A stretch of DNA of 64,000 nucleotides from the NCBI RefSeq assembly GCF_003515705.1, contig NZ_QWEH01000018.1, positions 1 through 64,000 on the forward strand, in the 5' to 3' direction. The notes below the pieces were generated by a model. The model had not been told where the DNA came from. It was given only the letters and a program-made list of their open reading frames with translations, and ran no database searches. A program made the translations under genes and the position numbers. Each line of letters starts with the position of its first letter. The first letter of the stretch is position 1. Shown one piece after another: positions 28,059 through 35,967 of this stretch. The DNA comes from Oceanobacillus profundus (GTDB lineage: Bacteria; Bacillota; Bacilli; Bacillales; Amphibacillaceae).

Positions 28059-29075
28059 TTATTTCCCCTCGAATTCAGTCAACGCTGCTAATAGTGCTTT
28101 TATATAGCCTATAGAATAGGAAAATCCTAAACTCGAAGCTTTCCAGCCAATATTGGAGTGTCCCCATCTATCATCCAGATCGGGTGTGTCCCCTGCCATT
28201 GTTGGTACGTGATCTGGATTTATGCAGCCGTTGTAACCAACCTTCCTCAGTTCTAGCAACAATTTAAACATGTTCATATCCCCATCATCTAGTAGCGCCT
28301 CCTCAAAAGCTCCAGCAGTAGGTAAACTCCCCCTTACATTTCGGAAATGAACCAAGAATATTCTACCTTTGCGTCCAAAATGGTTGATTTCATCAAGAAC
28401 GAGAGAGGATCCCCCTGCTTCTGCACGTGTTCCAATACAATATACTAACCCAACATTCTTATTAGGAAAATCATCGATAATACGGTGCAGTCCCAATCCT
28501 CCAAATGGTGAATCTGGATGTGGCGTATCAGAAGGATGCATTGCAATGTTGACATTACTATTTTGGGCTGCCGGGACAAGCTTTCCATATGCACCTTGAA
28601 AAGCAGCCCACCATTTCTCTAATTCTTCGAATGTAGGTGTTTCCGCCTTTTCTTTCATGATCCCAAGACTTTCCCCACGTGAAATGGCCCCACCTCGCTG
28701 TATTGCTTGATAGCTTTTAGATAAACCGTAAAACACATCGCCTTCAAACCGCTGTCTAACAATATCAATATTGGCTTCCCCAAAAGTCTTAACTGCATTA
28801 ATGGAGTTTTCGAGTTCGCGTTCACTACCTGGACGATTTCGCATAAAGTTATCACTTAAGTTTGGTAGTGTAACCCTATTAATATCCATGCCATATGACC
28901 GTATTTTCCTTTGTAGTTCTAGTAATTTATCCAAGTCAGGATAGCCTTGCTCTTTTACTCCTGCAAATGAGTTACCTGCACCAAAATCGATGCAGTCTAC
29001 ACCCAGCTGGGACATTTGCTTTAAGTCCAACTCAGATAAATCTGTGGTATTCACAGTTACTGAAACCTTCAACAT
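28059..29075 (-). CDS. Mannonate dehydratase-family protein (UxuA-like)
   Basis: A 338-residue TIM-barrel protein of the UxuA/xylose-isomerase-like superfamily. Motifs include NIAMHPSDTPHPDSPFGG near residue 175 (metal-binding His/Asp), VYCIGTRAEAGG near 210, LVHFRNVRG near 243 (metal His) and NPDHVPTM near 283 (metal His). UxuA makes 2-keto-3-deoxygluconate from D-mannonate; its sequence is somewhat shorter than typical UxuA (about 350-395). No KDG kinase or aldolase is present here, so the product would be processed elsewhere, or the enzyme acts on another aldonate or aldarate. Ribosome binding site GGGGTGA. Confidence 0.75.
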   Translation of the reverse strand: MLKVSVTVNTTDLSELDLKQMSQLGVDCIDFGAGNSFAGVKEQGYPDLDKLLELQRKIRSYGMDINRVTLPNLSDNFMRNRPGSERELENSINAVKTFGEANIDIVRQRFEGDVFYGLSKSYQAIQRGGAISRGESLGIMKEKAETPTFEELEKWWAAFQGAYGKLVPAAQNSNVNIAMHPSDTPHPDSPFGGLGLHRIIDDFPNKNVGLVYCIGTRAEAGGSSLVLDEINHFGRKGRIFLVHFRNVRGSLPTAGAFEEALLDDGDMNMFKLLLELRKVGYNGCINPDHVPTMAGDTPDLDDRWGHSNIGWKASSLGFSYSIGYIKALLAALTEFEGK

Positions 29076-29239
29076 TTTGCGTCACCCCTATTTATTAGTT
29101 AGATAGATTCACTCGGTTTTATATTGATTCCTCGTTAGAGTAAAAATAATATTTTGACAGATCATAATATTCTTGAATATATTGGAATAAATTCCTAATT
29201 TATCAGCATCTTGATATTTCCCCACTCTATTTTTGGATA

Positions 29240-30247
29240 TTAGTTATCTTCCTCTGATTTCTTATAAGCTTCTTGATAACTTGCATTGATTTCTTCTAGC
29301 TTTTTATTCGTCTCTTCGGAGTTTAAAAAGGTTGGACTAAGCCAAGAATTTTCAATCTCCTCTTGGTAATCTTCATTCGCAACTACCCGGTCCATTGCAT
29401 TCGAAAATTTAGTTACTATTTCTTCTGGAGTATCTTTATGGAAACCCCAATAAAATGCTTTATCGATAACAATATCTACTCCCTGCTCTTTAAACGTCGG
29501 AACGTCTGGAGCTCCTTCAAGTCTTTCCTCACCCATTATTCCAAGAGGAATCATATCACCAGACTCAATATAGCCGCTAATTAATCCGAGTGATGTTGGA
29601 ACAATATCCACACGTCCTCCAAGAAGTGCAGAGATCTTATCGGATGCTCCCCCAATATCAACGATGTTAAATTCTACACCGGTAAGTTCCTGAAATTGTA
29701 GTGTTTGAATATAAGTCATGGAACCTATTTCAGTTGCCATCGTTACCTCTCCAGGGTTTTCCTTTGCATATTCTATCAATGAAGGTAGATCATTAAACTT
29801 CGAATCTGCTGAAGTAACAAACGTATTAGATTGGTCTAATACCCCAACACCCGCCATTTTAAAATCGGTATAGGTGTAGTCTGTAAGCCCAAAGATATTA
29901 TTCAGAAGCATAGAGTTATGAAAGGCTAGTACTGTATGTCCATCTGCTTTAGCATCCAAAACATTTTGCGTACCCGTTGCTCCTCCCGCACCAGTTACGT
30001 TTGATATAACAATGTTAGTGTCAAGTTCCTTTTCTAAATATTTGGCCATAATTCTTGTATTCAAGTCTGTATCTCCACCTGCCCCTGCTGGTACAACAAC
30101 CGTAATTGGACCTGAAGGATAGTCACTTGCCGGATCATCTTTAGCATCTGAAGATCCATTAGCTGCGTTTTCAGCACAAGCTCCTAGAAGCACTAGTAAT
30201 GCAATAAAAACAGAACCCAAAAGCGTTTTTCTTAAAAAGTTTCTCAT
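29240..30247 (-). CDS. tctC: Tripartite tricarboxylate transporter substrate-binding lipoprotein (TctC)
   Basis: A 335-residue TctC/BugT-family binding protein. The lipoprotein signal peptide ends in the lipobox LLGAC (Cys24). A short acidic linker follows, then YPSGPITVVVPAGAGGDTDLNTR, the family's ligand loop. Other marks are TGAGGATGTQNVLDAKADGHT and GGASDKISALLGGRVDIVPTS. With TctA and TctB it forms a secondary importer driven by ion gradients. Clustered with aldarate genes, glucarate/galactarate is the likely ligand rather than citrate. Third gene of the transporter operon, 54 bases after TctA. Confidence 0.92.
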   Translation of the reverse strand: MRNFLRKTLLGSVFIALLVLLGACAENAANGSSDAKDDPASDYPSGPITVVVPAGAGGDTDLNTRIMAKYLEKELDTNIVISNVTGAGGATGTQNVLDAKADGHTVLAFHNSMLLNNIFGLTDYTYTDFKMAGVGVLDQSNTFVTSADSKFNDLPSLIEYAKENPGEVTMATEIGSMTYIQTLQFQELTGVEFNIVDIGGASDKISALLGGRVDIVPTSLGLISGYIESGDMIPLGIMGEERLEGAPDVPTFKEQGVDIVIDKAFYWGFHKDTPEEIVTKFSNAMDRVVANEDYQEEIENSWLSPTFLNSEETNKKLEEINASYQEAYKKSEEDN

Positions 30248-30301
30248 AAATTTTCTCCCCTTATTTTTTATTTCAATGGGATTTACCCATAAAAAGTGGA
30301 T

Positions 30302-31816
30302 TTAAGTACCGGTTTTTTCTAAGTTATCGGTGGACTCTTGCTTTTTATTTTTCTTGTTTTTATATATCGCAAAAATCAATGAAACTATCGTGATTGATAG
30401 AAAGGTTGCTGCAATTGGCGAAGTTAGAAATGGCATAAAGTCACCTTGCGATAGCATCAATCCCCTTCGTAAATTTGTTTCTAAAAGCGGACCAAGAATG
30501 AACCCTAAAACTAAAGGAGTCAATGGAAACCCAAATTTAATCATCAAATAACCTATTACACCAAAGAAAATCAACGCTCCTACATCAAACAATCGATTAT
30601 TAACTCCGTAAGCACCAACTACACAAAGAACGAGGATAATCGGCAATAGTATATAGCCTGGAATACTTAATAGCCGTACAAATCCCTTCATACCTAAGAA
30701 CAAGAATAGAGCCATAAAAACATTCGCAATCAGTAAAGCAGCAAATATACCATAGACTATATCCCCACTATTTTGTATTAACAAAGGACCTGGCTGTAAA
30801 CCATGTAATACGAGTCCGCCCAAAAGCATTGCAGTTACAGTATCACCTGGTATTCCAAGAGAAACGAGTGGCACAAGCGCTCCCCCTACAGCAGCATTAT
30901 TCGAAGATTCGGAAGCAACGACCCCGTCAGGAATCCCAGTGCCAAATTTCTCAGGCTTTTTGGATGAATTTTTTGCGGCAACATATGAAATGATATTAGA
31001 AGTTCCACCGCCAATCCCCGGGAGGATTCCAATCGCAATGCCAATGACACTTGACCTTAGAAAGTTCCATCCTTGTCCCAAGTATTCTTTTATACTTACC
31101 TTGTAATTTACCTTTTTTAAATTCGCCTTAACTGAACCCTTCATTTTCTTTTCCGCTGAAATAAAGATCTCAGATAAAGCGAACAGCCCAATTAGTACTG
31201 GTAATATATTAAAACCGGCATCCAAACTATGGAAGCCAAATGTAAATCTAGGAAATGCATCAATAGGTGCTGAACCTACCATCGCAAAAGCGATACCGAG
31301 TAAACCCGCCATTATCCCTTTTGATAATGAATTGCCAGAAAGACTTGCAATCAACGTTAAAGAAAAAATGACAATGGCAAAAAATTCATACGGACCAAAT
31401 TGAAGAGCTATTTTGCCTAGTGGTGGGGCTATCATGATTAGAACAACAATACTCAATAATCCCCCTAGAAACGAGGAAACAATAGCAAAACTAAAAGCTT
31501 TCCCTGCCTCTCCCTTCTGAGCCATTGGATATCCATCGAAAGTTGTCGCAATGGACGATGGTGTACCCGGCAACTTTAAGAGGATTGCGGGTATCAATCC
31601 ACCCGATACGCCCCCAATGTATAGCCCCATTAATAAGGACATTCCTGCAACTGGTTCCATTCCATAAGTGATTGGCAAACAAATAGCAACTGCCATTGTT
31701 GCTGTTAACCCAGGTATAGATCCAAATATTAGCCCTAAAAATACCCCTACTATAATAAGTAAAATAATGTAAATCGTTAATACGGATTCAAACCCTGCTA
31801 AAAGCATATCTAACAC
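30302..31816 (-). CDS. tctA: Tripartite tricarboxylate transporter large membrane subunit (TctA)
   Basis: A 504-residue membrane protein with 10 to 12 hydrophobic segments. TctA signatures are visible: LIFGSIPGLTATMAVAICLP near residues 28-48, KLPGTPSSIATTFDGYPMA near 85, GILPGIGGGTSNIISY near 262 and LVSLGIPGDTVTAMLLGGL near 320. It starts at a GTG (31816) with AAGGAGG 7 bases upstream; an overlapping ATG is out of frame. The gene begins 12 bases after TctB. Confidence 0.93.
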   Translation of the reverse strand: MLDMLLAGFESVLTIYIILLIIVGVFLGLIFGSIPGLTATMAVAICLPITYGMEPVAGMSLLMGLYIGGVSGGLIPAILLKLPGTPSSIATTFDGYPMAQKGEAGKAFSFAIVSSFLGGLLSIVVLIMIAPPLGKIALQFGPYEFFAIVIFSLTLIASLSGNSLSKGIMAGLLGIAFAMVGSAPIDAFPRFTFGFHSLDAGFNILPVLIGLFALSEIFISAEKKMKGSVKANLKKVNYKVSIKEYLGQGWNFLRSSVIGIAIGILPGIGGGTSNIISYVAAKNSSKKPEKFGTGIPDGVVASESSNNAAVGGALVPLVSLGIPGDTVTAMLLGGLVLHGLQPGPLLIQNSGDIVYGIFAALLIANVFMALFLFLGMKGFVRLLSIPGYILLPIILVLCVVGAYGVNNRLFDVGALIFFGVIGYLMIKFGFPLTPLVLGFILGPLLETNLRRGLMLSQGDFMPFLTSPIAATFLSITIVSLIFAIYKNKKNKKQESTDNLEKTGT

Positions 31817-31828
31817 ATGATAACCTCC

Positions 31829-32344
31829 TTAGCCAATAATTCCTGTAGGAAGCATGACATAAAATACGGAACGAAAAACGTAATAAATCAAGGTGGATGT
31901 TGCGATTGATAGAATAGCAAAAAGCCAGATTTTTCGATTTGACTTATGTGACAAAAGAAGCATTTGAAGAAATAAGTAAAGCGCTGTCATTATCAAGAAA
32001 CCTAAGATTGGTATTAATACAAAGTAACCAATCATTAAACCCAATGTAATCATTACTGGAAGAAGGTTCTTTTTCTCGTCTTGGGACGCCGATTTCTTAC
32101 CCTCTTCTTCGTCTGTCTGGTATGCACCTGTACTTTCTTTTTCGATTTTTCCCCTTTTTAAACCATTTACGATGATGATAATACTCAAAATCATCATCAT
32201 AGATGCAATAATCTTCGGCATAAAGTCTGGACCTACTTGGCTTTCAGTAAGCGCTTCAAAACTGAACGTCGCCAAAAACATGGTAACGCTTACAATCAGG
32301 AGAAAAAAACCAGAAAAAACATCTTGATATTTCACTGCCATCAT
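31829..32344 (-). CDS. tctB: Tripartite tricarboxylate transporter small membrane subunit (TctB)
   Basis: A 171-residue membrane protein with four predicted hydrophobic segments around a charged loop (residues 60-95, rich in Lys and Glu). This is the TctB layout. Start ATG at 32344 chosen because AAGG lies 8 bases upstream; the frame reaches a GTG at 32353. It leads the tctBAC-uxuA-like-garD operon and has the operator-bearing promoter 56 bases upstream. Confidence 0.85.
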   Translation of the reverse strand: MMAVKYQDVFSGFFLLIVSVTMFLATFSFEALTESQVGPDFMPKIIASMMMILSIIIIVNGLKRGKIEKESTGAYQTDEEEGKKSASQDEKKNLLPVMITLGLMIGYFVLIPILGFLIMTALYLFLQMLLLSHKSNRKIWLFAILSIATSTLIYYVFRSVFYVMLPTGIIG

Positions 32345-32399
32345 CTCACACACCTTCCGTTTAATAATATGTAATTTTCACCCAATTTTTATAATTCAT

Positions 32400-32428
32400 A
32401 TTGTAAGACAAATTATATGGATTGTCAA
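32400..32428 (-). promoter_or_regulatory. SigA promoter with FadR-type operator (tct unit)
   Basis: On the minus strand TTGACA (32428-32423), exactly 17 bases, then TACAAT (32405-32400). The dyad TTGTAAGACAA (32401-32411) overlaps the -10 box, identical to the site in front of kdgD. TNGTNNNACNA is the known operator pattern of the FadR subfamily. Confidence 0.85.
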
Positions 32429-32640
32429 TAATAAAATCTAACTTTTATGCAAGTTTACTAAGATTAAAAATATATTGCTTACTTTCAAAAAACAATTATG
32501 AAATCGATTCACTTGTATAAACTATAGCAGTAATAGGTTCATGGAATATCGAGACTCCATGCAATTTTCTATTAATGAAGATAGCTATACATAACTTCAA
32601 TCTCCCTGGAAATAATATTCATACAAGGAGGCCTCCATTT

Positions 32641-32808
32641 ATGAAGAAAAAACCAACTAAAACAGAAGAAGCAAATATTGAGCTGAATAAAGCATTTTAT
32701 GGAGAAGAGCAAAAAGAGCCAGATTTGGATCCATTAATAAACAATAATAATATTGCTTTAGTTCTCAATGATAGTAAAAATAATGATAAAGATAATGAAG
32801 ACATGTAG
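32641..32808 (+). CDS. Small acidic protein of unknown function
   Basis: A 55-residue ORF with AAGGAGG about 9 bases upstream of the ATG, the main evidence that it is real. The protein begins MKKKPTKTEEANIELNKAF, continues with an Asp/Glu/Asn-rich middle containing NNNN, and ends in DNEDM. It has no signal peptide or hydrophobic segment. I do not recognise the family. It is encoded opposite to its neighbours. It could be a small stress or spore-associated protein, but nothing in the sequence shows that. Confidence 0.5.
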   Translation: MKKKPTKTEEANIELNKAFYGEEQKEPDLDPLINNNNIALVLNDSKNNDKDNEDM

Positions 32809-33018
32809 TCTTTATTATTGATATTGCAATGAATCCGGGCAGGTTTATATTTTAAATGATGTTACTTGATACTTAAAAAACCGCTCTCAGTAAGGACTCG
32901 GCTCCTACAATATAATGTTCTCGTCATCGGGGTGATTCATACAGTGAGGGGTTTCCTGCTCACTCTGAGCTGTGCCTGTTAGCAATTTAATAATCCACAT
33001 TACTTTCCTGACAACAAA

Positions 33019-33045
33019 AAAGGCCAGGTATCACTACCTAGCCTT
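33019..33045 (-). terminator. Terminator of the glycine-betaine binding protein gene
   Basis: AAGGCCAGGTA pairs with TACCTAGCCTT with one mismatch, 4-base loop, and on the minus strand is followed by TTTTTTGTTG. It lies immediately past the stop of the gene at 33052. Confidence 0.75.
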
Positions 33046-33051
33046 CATGCT

Positions 33052-33951
33052 TTATTTTGTTGGCAAGTCTTCAATACTGTCAATATCCATATATTCAGGA
33101 ACCACAAACCCTTGCTGGGCACCTTCTAAGCTCGGTCCTAAATCAACAATTTCATCTTTATATTGCTCCGCATAAGATGCTGCACCTACTGGAAGCCAAG
33201 CGATTAACATCCCATCTACTTCCCCTACTGAAAGACTTTCAAATGCGATTCCCATGTCAAGCGGGGTTAATTCCACCGTATAGCCCAATTCTTCAAGCAC
33301 AAGTGCAACCACATTTGTTGATGAAAGTTCCGTATCCCAGTTAACATAGGCCAACTCGATTGTCTCATTTTCAACTGTGTCAATGCCTTCTGTCCAAGCA
33401 TCAACTTTGTCACGGTTATCTGCAATCCATTCCTCGGCTGCTTCTCGTGGTTCAACGTCCTCATTTTGCCCAAACTTTGCCATCACTTCATTCATATCGG
33501 GCACTTCCCAATAAAAGTTGTCCAAAAGCTTGTATGCTGATGGATGCTCTTCCTCAAGACCTTGTCTTACCATCGTATGAATATTTTCTGATTCACCCAG
33601 TGTTCCTTGTGGATCCTTCAAGAATTTCAAATCATATTCGCTGAACATCCAATGTGGCTGCCATAGTGTGACAACAATCGGTTCTTCATTTTCAAGCGCA
33701 GTTTGCAATTCGGTAATCATCGCAGGTTCAGTACTTGGTAACAAATCCAGATCCAAGTCGTATGCTTCAACTGTTTCCTCTGCGATGGTCATTGTGCCGG
33801 ATCCTGGTTCAATCCCGACAATTTCTGAAATGTCAGCTGCTGCATTATCTTCTTCTGAGTTATTATCGCCAGCCTCTCCCTGACATGCTGCTAATATCAT
33901 TAATATACTTATGCTTATGAAAGCAATGCCTTTCTTTACTATCTGTTTCAT
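33052..33951 (-). CDS. Glycine betaine/proline ABC transporter substrate-binding lipoprotein (OpuAC-like)
   Basis: A 299-residue lipoprotein with lipobox ILAAC (Cys23), an acidic linker and the OpuAC fold. Ligand-cage tryptophans are recognisable in VVTLWQPHWMF, LAYVNWDTE and MLIAWLPVG. The order of lobes (GIEPGSGTM first, AYVNWDTE second) is that of B. subtilis OpuAC. No ATPase or permease genes adjoin it, so it must work with a transporter encoded elsewhere. It would bind the osmoprotectant glycine betaine or a relative, which suits a salt-tolerant Bacillaceae lifestyle. It has its own terminator. Confidence 0.9.
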   Translation of the reverse strand: MKQIVKKGIAFISISILMILAACQGEAGDNNSEEDNAAADISEIVGIEPGSGTMTIAEETVEAYDLDLDLLPSTEPAMITELQTALENEEPIVVTLWQPHWMFSEYDLKFLKDPQGTLGESENIHTMVRQGLEEEHPSAYKLLDNFYWEVPDMNEVMAKFGQNEDVEPREAAEEWIADNRDKVDAWTEGIDTVENETIELAYVNWDTELSSTNVVALVLEELGYTVELTPLDMGIAFESLSVGEVDGMLIAWLPVGAASYAEQYKDEIVDLGPSLEGAQQGFVVPEYMDIDSIEDLPTK

Positions 33952-34420
33952 TATTATAGCAGAACCCCTTCTCTATTCAGTAAATTTAAATAAGACAAAC
34001 TTTTTCGACCAACATTAAGTAATAATAAAATAGAACAAATTTTATAGCAAAGCTCTTAAATCGTGATTATCAGCCATTTTCAGGACTCAGGTTCACCCAC
34101 AGGGATTATGGTCGGGAATGGTTAAAATTATTAGTGTGTTTGAATATTACAAAAAATATTCACTACTAAAAATAGGAACTTGAGACCAACATATTAATAA
34201 TATGTACTTTCTAATCGGAAATAACTAATAATACTGGTACTGCTAAGTGATCAATTAATTGAAGATTTCTCAATACTTCCAGCATGATTACCAATACTAT
34301 CTTCTAACAACTGGAATAGTTAGCCACGATTGGCAGTTGTGTTAAATAGTGCATAAAAGGGCCAAACGAATTCAATGTATTATTTTAGCTATTTTACAAA
34401 GGGTAATAGTGTAAAACCAT
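33952..34420. other. Divergent intergenic region, no gene seen
   Basis: About 470 AT-rich bases between the betaine-binding protein start and the plus-strand membrane protein. I see no ORF with a ribosome binding site, no RNA gene and no clear promoter match. It should contain the promoters of both flanking genes. Confidence 0.4.
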
Positions 34421-34846
34421 ATGAGAGGAGGAGTTTCCCTGAAATTTTCTATGCGAGGGGATGCACATAAACTCTATCTTCGACTAAAAGAGATGCCAAT
34501 TGAAGACATAAAAGAGAGCCGATATTTGAAGGAACCGGCATCCATAAAAGAATTTTATCAGTTGCTCGACAGTGAAACCCTAAAATTAATTTATTACCAA
34601 ATCGTAAAGGAAAAGAGTGGGATTGGAATCATTCCAATTTTTGCTACAGCTATACCATGGCTACTCTTTCTCTTTGCGAATCCATTGGAAAACTTTCTCT
34701 TTCACGATGGAAGTTCAAATTGGATGATCTTCTCCATTATTTACTTAATATTACTCACGATTAGCCTGATTCTGCATTTTAAAGAAAAGGCATGGGCGGG
34801 GGTGCACACGGAGATTATCCAAGATATTCTAGCCAAACGAGACTAA
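34421..34846 (+). CDS. Small two-helix membrane protein of unknown function
   Basis: An ORF of up to 141 residues. A charged N-terminal half (residues 10-60) is followed by two hydrophobic segments: IIPIFATAIPWLLFLFA near 70-87 and WMIFSIIYLILLTISLIL near 100-118. A short cytoplasmic tail follows. The start is unclear. The ATG at 34421 has no good ribosome binding site, while GGAGGAG lies inside the frame and would serve a CTG at 34439; an ATG at 34451 is also possible. It resembles small hypothetical Bacillaceae membrane proteins, function unknown. Single gene, convergent with sipW, followed by a long inverted repeat. Confidence 0.6.
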   Translation: MRGGVSLKFSMRGDAHKLYLRLKEMPIEDIKESRYLKEPASIKEFYQLLDSETLKLIYYQIVKEKSGIGIIPIFATAIPWLLFLFANPLENFLFHDGSSNWMIFSIIYLILLTISLILHFKEKAWAGVHTEIIQDILAKRD

Positions 34847-34864
34847 TCGCAGACTTCGAAAGAA

Positions 34865-34931
34865 CAATCCGATTCTTTGCAGACGCTCGAAAAGGTAGGG
34901 GCTTCGCCAGCGAGTACTTTGAATCGGATTG
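34865..34931. repeat. Long inverted repeat, structured element between convergent genes
   Basis: CAATCCGATTC (34865-34875) pairs perfectly with GAATCGGATTG (34921-34931). The 45-base interior is GC-richer than its surroundings and can form an inner CTCG/CGAG stem. It lies just past the stop of the plus-strand gene and faces the end of sipW at 34980. It could be a bidirectional terminator, or a small dispersed repeat. Confidence 0.55.
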
Positions 34932-34979
34932 CTCAGTTATATAGAAATTTAATTGCCGTTTAAAACATGACTAACACGT

Positions 34980-35552
34980 TCATTCCGCATTATCCACAAA
35001 ATGTTTTGTTCTATCATCCAGTTCCCTTAGAGTTCTCCAAATAGTGAACACAGCGTATCCAACCATAAATAAGCCAGGTATGACCATAAATAATATATAT
35101 CCGTTGGGGGATTGGACAAAATTAATGACATAGCCGGCATACGGAATCGTTAATCCAGAATACAGCCCAACAACATTCTCAGCTAATACCGGTGCCGAAT
35201 CTGTCGCATTATTATTATCCCCTTTTGTAGTATAAACCGTACTGCTGTCTGTTAATGCAATATCAGAAATACGGTGGGTAATTAAATTATTTTCTTCTCC
35301 AATAAATGTAATTACATCACCTTCCTGTATATGAGGTATCTTTTCTCCCTTGACTGACTTTATTGCGATGAGGGATCCCGTTTGAATACTAGGCTCCATA
35401 GATCCCGACAAAACAGATTTCAATTGATAGCCGAATATTTCCGGCTGCTCTCCAGTTATTTTAGCAGGAATAACCAATATGGTTACACCTATTAATAAAA
35501 TAAATAAAACACCTGTCACTATCCTGTTGGTCCATTTTAATAGCATCAGCAT
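34980..35552 (-). CDS. sipW: Signal peptidase I of the SipW (ER-type) family
   Basis: A 190-residue membrane protease. N-terminal membrane segment at residues 10-30 and a C-terminal one at 145-175. The catalytic Ser is in SVLSGSMEPSIQTG near 50, and a His replaces the bacterial Lys in NLITHRIS near 91, the archaeal/eukaryotic Ser-His arrangement. In B. subtilis SipW processes the matrix proteins TasA and TapA; the same partners lie directly upstream. The ATG overlaps the end of the TapA-like gene by 7 bases, so translation is coupled. Ribosome binding site AGAAGGTG. Confidence 0.93.
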   Translation of the reverse strand: MLMLLKWTNRIVTGVLFILLIGVTILVIPAKITGEQPEIFGYQLKSVLSGSMEPSIQTGSLIAIKSVKGEKIPHIQEGDVITFIGEENNLITHRISDIALTDSSTVYTTKGDNNNATDSAPVLAENVVGLYSGLTIPYAGYVINFVQSPNGYILFMVIPGLFMVGYAVFTIWRTLRELDDRTKHFVDNAE

Positions 35553-35869
35553 TTTTCACCTTCTTGCAATAATTTTCTCTCTTCTGTATTTCCATTTACC
35601 GGTAGTTCCTCAGAAGATTCCTCCGAACAGTTCGTCTTCACAATGCCGCTCATTTTTTCTTTTACACTATGTTCATTAGTTTTTCTACTATCCCAAGCAC
35701 CTATGGTTACCTCTCCATCTACGCTATGGTAGTAATGAAAGAATGAATTGGTATTGCTAGTTAGATAGCTTGTAGACAAGAAAAAGACATACAAGCTTAT
35801 AAAAGCCTTTAAAACAATTAGCGAAGCTTTGTTCCTTGATTTGCCACGATATTTAAAAAGCCATCCCAT
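35546..35869 (-). CDS. Short TapA-like matrix assembly protein
   Basis: A 107-residue secreted or membrane-anchored protein. A basic N-terminus and hydrophobic segment (SLIVLKAFISLYVFFLS, residues 16-32) are followed by YLTSNTNSFFHYYHSVDGEV, which matches the TapA N-terminal segment, and VTIGAWDS. The C-terminal half is Glu/Lys-rich and ends in a Cys. B. subtilis TapA is about 250 residues, so this is a much shortened version lacking the Cys-rich core. It sits between tasA-like and sipW genes as TapA does in its operon, although in B. subtilis tapA comes first. Confidence 0.6.
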   Translation of the reverse strand: MGWLFKYRGKSRNKASLIVLKAFISLYVFFLSTSYLTSNTNSFFHYYHSVDGEVTIGAWDSRKTNEHSVKEKMSGIVKTNCSEESSEELPVNGNTEERKLLQEGEKC

Positions 35870-35967
35870 ATTAATCCCCTCTTCCTCATGTCGCCTTACA
35901 TGGCAACAAAATATACTTGACGGGGAAAAGCTGGATTAAAAAATAATTCCCTTATTCCATCAATGCT

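Noticed and set aside
33052-33951. Circular permutation of the betaine-binding protein (lobe with GIEPGSGTM before the AYVNWDTE lobe)
   Set aside because: On recall, B. subtilis OpuAC has the same order; the other order belongs to other members of the family. Not unusual here.
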